A stretch of DNA of 8,532 nt. It comes from Pyrinomonas sp040289685. Lineage in GTDB: Bacteria > Acidobacteriota > Blastocatellia > Pyrinomonadales > Pyrinomonadaceae. Made by a program: the position numbers and the translations under genes. Each line of letters begins with the position of its first letter. Position 1 is the stretch's first letter. Below the pieces are notes generated by a model that worked only from the letters and a program-made list of their open reading frames with translations, did not search any database and was not told the DNA's origin. Positions 6,371 through 8,532 of this stretch are shown here, one piece after another. The stretch is from positions 1 through 8,532 of the forward strand of contig NZ_PSLQ01000095.1 of the NCBI RefSeq assembly GCF_040289685.1, given 5' to 3'.

Positions 6371-7381
6371 TCAATCGAACTTGATGACGATCTTGCCGAA
6401 ATGCGCGGCGCTCCCCATGTGCTCCAATGCCGCGCGCGCCTCATCGAAGGAGAAGACGCGGTCGATCACCGGGCGAAGCTTGTTCGCTTCAATGGCGCGG
6501 TTCATCTCCTCGAACATCTGGCGCGAGCCGACGAAGATGCCCTGCACGCGCACGTTCTTCATCAAAGCCCGCCGTAAATCCACCTCGCCCGCTGGAGCCA
6601 GCACGCCGATCAGCGCGATGTGCCCGCCGACGCGCACAGCGTTCAACGAGCGTGTGAGCGTGCCCGCGCCGCCGAGTTCGATGACGTGATCGACGCCGCG
6701 CCCGTCGGTCAAACGCAGGACCTCTTTGTCCCAATCGGGAACCTGCCGGTAATTGATCGTTGCATCCGCGCCCAAACTCTTCGCCCGTTCGAGCTTCTCA
6801 TCGCTGCTCGATGTAATCAGAACGCGCGCGCCGTGCATTTTAGCGAACTGCAGAGCGAAGATGGACACGCCTCCTGTGCCGAGCGTCAAAACGGTCTCGC
6901 CAGCGCGTAAACGCCCTGAGACCACGAGCGCGTTCCAAGCCGTCAACGCCGCACACGGCAGCGTCGCCGCCTCTTCGTACGAAAGGTGCTCCGGAATCTT
7001 GACGAGCGCCTCTTCGCCAAACGCGCCGCGTTCGCGAAGCACTCCGGGCCGGTCGCCTGCGCCGAGCGCCGTCCGACTTTTCTCCGCCGACGGTTCGCCC
7101 TCGATCCAACCTTGCACGAAAATCGGGCAGACCCGATCGCCCACCTTCCAGCGCGTCACCTCGCCGCCGATGGCGACCACCTCGCCCGCGCCGTCCGACA
7201 GCGGCACAGCCGGCAACTTCGCTTTCGGATTGTACGCCCCCTTGATGAACATCAGATCGCGGTAGTTCAAAGAGGCCGCGTGGAAGCGGACGACCACTTC
7301 GCGCTCTTTCGGTTTCGGCTCTTCGACCTCGACTCGACTCAAATGCTCGAAACCGAACCCCTTCAGTTCGTAAGCTCTCAT
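6371..7381 (-). CDS. Zinc-free MDR alcohol dehydrogenase / enoyl reductase-like oxidoreductase
   Basis: A 336-residue medium-chain dehydrogenase/reductase, the first gene of the minus-strand run. The GroES-like domain contains SLNYRDLMFIKGAYNP (37-52) and PLSDGAGEVVAIG (60-72). The Rossmann domain shows TLGTGGVSIFALQFAKMHGA (166-185), then TSSSDEKLERAKSLGADATINY and GVDHVIELGGAGTL. Residues that bind catalytic zinc in true ADHs are replaced (N39 in place of Cys, D63 in place of His), and there is no four-cysteine structural site, so a zinc-independent NAD(P)H reductase acting on enones, quinones or unsaturated acyl compounds is more likely than a classic ADH. The frame stays open far upstream, to 7906, but that extension crosses a promoter and the divergent gene. 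ATG 7381 starts the conserved N-terminus (MRAYELKGFGFEHLS) and has GGAGG seven bases before it. A promoter with a palindromic operator lies just upstream. Confidence 0.92.
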   Translation of the reverse strand: MRAYELKGFGFEHLSRVEVEEPKPKEREVVVRFHAASLNYRDLMFIKGAYNPKAKLPAVPLSDGAGEVVAIGGEVTRWKVGDRVCPIFVQGWIEGEPSAEKSRTALGAGDRPGVLRERGAFGEEALVKIPEHLSYEEAATLPCAALTAWNALVVSGRLRAGETVLTLGTGGVSIFALQFAKMHGARVLITSSSDEKLERAKSLGADATINYRQVPDWDKEVLRLTDGRGVDHVIELGGAGTLTRSLNAVRVGGHIALIGVLAPAGEVDLRRALMKNVRVQGIFVGSRQMFEEMNRAIEANKLRPVIDRVFSFDEARAALEHMGSAAHFGKIVIKFD

Positions 7382-7412
7382 CTTCCGCCCTCCGTTCGGT
7401 GAGACGCGCGTT

Positions 7413-7435
7413 AATGTAACATAGCATGTTACATT
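7413..7435. promoter_or_regulatory. Perfect 23-bp palindromic operator candidate
   Basis: aatgtaacat and atgttacatt form perfect 10-bp arms around a 3-base centre (agc). It is strikingly AT-rich in GC-rich surroundings and overlaps the -10 element and spacer of the promoter for the 7381 gene. This geometry fits a dimeric repressor of the TetR or MarR kind that releases the promoter when an inducer appears. No regulator gene is in the window. The half-site spacing does not fit CRP/FNR (16-22 bp TGTGA-N6-TCACA) or TnrA/GlnR (TGTNA-N7-TNACA). Confidence 0.65.
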
Positions 7436-7441
7436 TGTAAA
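7413..7441 (-). promoter_or_regulatory. Sigma70-type promoter of the oxidoreductase run
   Basis: On the minus strand TTTACA (7441-7436; five of six match TTGACA) and TACATT (7418-7413; four of six match TATAAT) are separated by exactly 17 bases. Transcription would start near 7406, giving a leader of about 25 bases before ATG 7381 with its GGAGG. The perfect palindrome at 7413-7435 covers the spacer and the -10 element. Confidence 0.6.
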
Positions 7442-7775
7442 GCGCGGGACCGAATCCCTAAGCGGCGCCGTTCTTCGCTGCCGCGGCCGATGTTTCTCCA
7501 AGGCGCACGGGCTTTTCACTGCCTTCTCGATAATGGAAGGGTGAAAGAGTCCCTTTCGCTGAAATGATCCGAGCTTTCGCTGCCTGCGGCACGTGCGCGC
7601 GCCGTAGTTAAACGCCCTTCTGAGACGGGCGGTTTTACAGGGCCGTCCGCGTAGAGAAAGATGTTCAACCTTCGAGTCCGCTCGCACGTCTAAATCTTCA
7701 GACCGTGGACGAACGGTCGAACCCCTTGCTCCCATCTTCGCGCGAAATCCATCCATTTCGAAAGGAGCAAGGCAT
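7442..7775. other. Divergent intergenic region upstream of the secreted repeat protein
   Basis: About 330 bp between the 7381 promoter and the start of the + strand gene at 7776. No gene is supported. It holds an imperfect inverted repeat (about 7513-7525 with 7536-7547, a two-base bulge), the nonamer ctttcgctg twice (7553 and 7574), and a small hairpin (7613-7631) followed by four Ts. The promoter of the 7776 gene must lie here, but I find no convincing -35/-10 pair. Confidence 0.5.
7613..7636 (+). terminator. Possible weak terminator or leader hairpin
   Basis: cgccc-t-tc pairs with ga-c-gggcg (7613-7620 with 7624-7631, one mismatch, loop of three bases) and is followed by g then tttt (7633-7636). 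It resembles a short intrinsic terminator on the + strand, upstream of the 7776 gene. If transcription starts before it, it could act as an attenuator; otherwise it may be chance in GC-rich DNA. Confidence 0.3.
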
Positions 7776-8366
7776 ATGCTTCTCAAGTTTCGGTCGAAGG
7801 CGATGCTGTTTGTCGCCTCGCTGGTCATCTCGCTAGGCGCGCTGCTCGTTGACGGGCAAGCGTATGGACAGCGCAATCCTGACATCACGCGGCGCGAACT
7901 ACGCAATTTCGATCGTTTCCTCGACTCTCATCCCGACATCGAAGCCGATCTCAGGAAGAACCCGTCGCTCGTCGACAATCAACAGTATCTGAATGAACAC
8001 CCGGCGCTACGCGATTTTCTCACAGAGCATCCGGGCGTGCGCGAAGAGCTGAAAGAGACGCCGCGCTATTTCATGCGCCGCGAGCGCCGCTTTGAACGCC
8101 GCGGCGGCGATATCACGCGAGGGGAGTTGCGCAATTTCGATCGCTTCCTCGACGCGCACCCTGAGATCGCCGAAGACCTCAAGAAAAATCCCAAGCTCAT
8201 CGATGATTCGAGCTATCTGGCGAGCCACCCGGCGCTAAACGACTTCCTCGCTAAACACCCAGGCGTGCGCAAAGAGGTCTCCGAAAACCCTCGGCTGTTC
8301 ATGCGCCGCGAACGACGATTCGAGCGACACGAAAGGCACGAAAGGAAAGCCAAGCGCCCCGCCTGA
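7776..8366 (+). CDS. Small exported protein with two tandem repeats (unknown function)
   Basis: A 196-residue protein. It begins with a signal peptide: basic MLLKFRSK, a hydrophobic core LFVASLVISLGALLV, and a likely cleavage after AYG (29-31) before Q32. The mature part is two copies of one unit, residues 36-109 and 112-184, each starting DITRxELRNFDRFLDxHPxI and continuing with KNPxLxDxxxYLxxHPALxDFLxxHPGVRxE and FMRRERRFER. The copies agree over most positions at protein level, so the duplication is clear. The regular 'HP' spacing (four per unit) and alternating charged helices suggest a helical, strongly charged periplasmic or secreted protein; the tail is His/Arg/Lys-rich. No catalytic motif is seen. 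I recall similar repeat proteins of unknown function in Acidobacteriota, but cannot verify that. ATG 7776 follows aaaggag with eight bases between. Transcribed away from the oxidoreductase run. Confidence 0.85.
   Translation: MLLKFRSKAMLFVASLVISLGALLVDGQAYGQRNPDITRRELRNFDRFLDSHPDIEADLRKNPSLVDNQQYLNEHPALRDFLTEHPGVREELKETPRYFMRRERRFERRGGDITRGELRNFDRFLDAHPEIAEDLKKNPKLIDDSSYLASHPALNDFLAKHPGVRKEVSENPRLFMRRERRFERHERHERKAKRPA
7881..8327 (+). repeat. Tandem intragenic duplication
   Basis: Two in-frame copies (7881-8102 and 8109-8327) with a period of 228 bases encode the two repeat units of the exported protein. The DNA has diverged more than the protein (for example gcgcaatttcgatcg against acgcaatttcgatcg with many third-base changes elsewhere), which suggests an old duplication kept by selection. 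Confidence 0.85.
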
Positions 8367-8379
8367 ACCCACAAAGAGC

Positions 8380-8409
8380 AGCGGCGGATCGAAGATTCGG
8401 TCCGCCGCT
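8380..8409 (+). terminator. Hairpin terminator after the repeat protein
   Basis: agcggcgga (8380-8388) pairs perfectly with tccgccgct (8401-8409) around a 12-base loop that can itself fold (cgaa/ttcg). It starts 14 bases after the stop codon. The T tract is poor (ttgg), so termination may be only partial, but position and stem strength fit a 3' terminator. Confidence 0.65.
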
Positions 8410-8447
8410 TTGGAAATTGCCGCTCTCGCGCCAAATTGGTCCAGCGT

Positions 8448-8519
8448 GTCAACAGCCCCCGAATTTATTCGGGGGCTTGCACCTAACCGCCAGCGGCTGA
8501 TGCTGCGGGGCTGGTTGAC
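8448..8519. repeat. Nested palindromic (REP/IS200-end-like) sequence at the right edge
   Basis: A perfect 9-bp hairpin gcccccgaa-ttta-ttcgggggc (8455-8476) sits inside a wider inverted repeat, gtcaacagcccc (8448-8459) against ggggctggttgac (8507-8519, one extra base). A short ccgc-ca-gcgg palindrome lies between. No gene covers it. Nested GC-rich hairpins with an AT loop next to a gene end are typical of REP-like repeats and of the ends of IS200/RAYT-type elements; the window stops too soon to tell which. It could also be a second terminator. Confidence 0.5.
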
Positions 8520-8532
8520 GGCAGCCCATCCG

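Noticed and set aside
7413..7435. The palindrome as a CRP/FNR or TnrA/GlnR site
   Set aside because: Half-site sequence and spacing do not fit those consensus sites; the distance between the TGTAA and TTACA halves is nine bases.
7382..7906. A 175-codon N-terminal extension of the 7381 dehydrogenase
   Set aside because: The extension resembles nothing in the family, crosses a good promoter, operator and ribosome-binding site, and overlaps the start of the divergent secreted-protein gene.
1..8532. tRNA, rRNA, prophage or toxin-antitoxin genes
   Set aside because: I looked on both strands and saw no cloverleaf with a CCA end, no rRNA-like stretch, and no phage or toxin-antitoxin motif.

Overview
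The window is about 8.5 kb of moderately GC-rich bacterial chromosome (roughly 60% by eye, not computed). A run of ten Ns shows it comes from a draft or metagenome scaffold. No ribosomal or marker gene is present. The style of the genes and a secreted protein built of tandem 'FLDxHP...YLxxHP' repeats recall Acidobacteriota (Blastocatellia-like), but this rests on memory and is low confidence.

Layout, left to right. A possible C-terminal fragment of a + strand gene enters from the left edge (1-117). After a short spacer and a strong hairpin, six genes all lie on the minus strand. In order of transcription, from right to left, they are: a zinc-free MDR-type alcohol dehydrogenase/enoyl reductase (7381-6371), a YahK/cinnamyl-alcohol-dehydrogenase-type zinc ADH (6269-5205), an IscB-type mobile element relic (about 5200-4660), an aldo/keto reductase (4604-3618), a quinone-oxidoreductase-like MDR (3421-2483), a NamA/YqjM-type Old Yellow Enzyme (2253-1189) and a HAD phosphatase (1062-370, interrupted by the Ns). 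A divergent + strand gene (7776-8366) encodes a small exported protein made of two 73-74-residue repeats. It is followed by a terminator hairpin and a palindromic, REP-like stretch that runs to the right edge.

How the genes may work together: five consecutive NAD(P)H- or flavin-dependent oxidoreductases act on aldehydes, ketones, quinones and activated C=C bonds. This looks like a reactive-carbonyl/electrophile detoxification cluster. The first gene has a recognisable sigma70-type promoter whose -10/-35 spacer is filled by a perfect 23-bp palindrome, the arrangement expected of a repressor operator. Co-regulation of the whole run is inference; some intergenic gaps (about 100-230 bp) could hold further promoters.

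Most notable region: between the YahK-type ADH and the aldo/keto reductase is a compact element with a long, hairpin-rich RNA of the HEARO/omega-RNA type. Directly downstream is an IscB open reading frame that keeps its ribosome-binding site, PLMP domain and first RuvC Asp, then breaks off after about 63 residues. The guide-RNA scaffold appears preserved while its nuclease has been lost. The element starts only a few bases after the ADH stop codon, so a guide transcribed from this locus would be drawn from the 3' end of the ADH gene.
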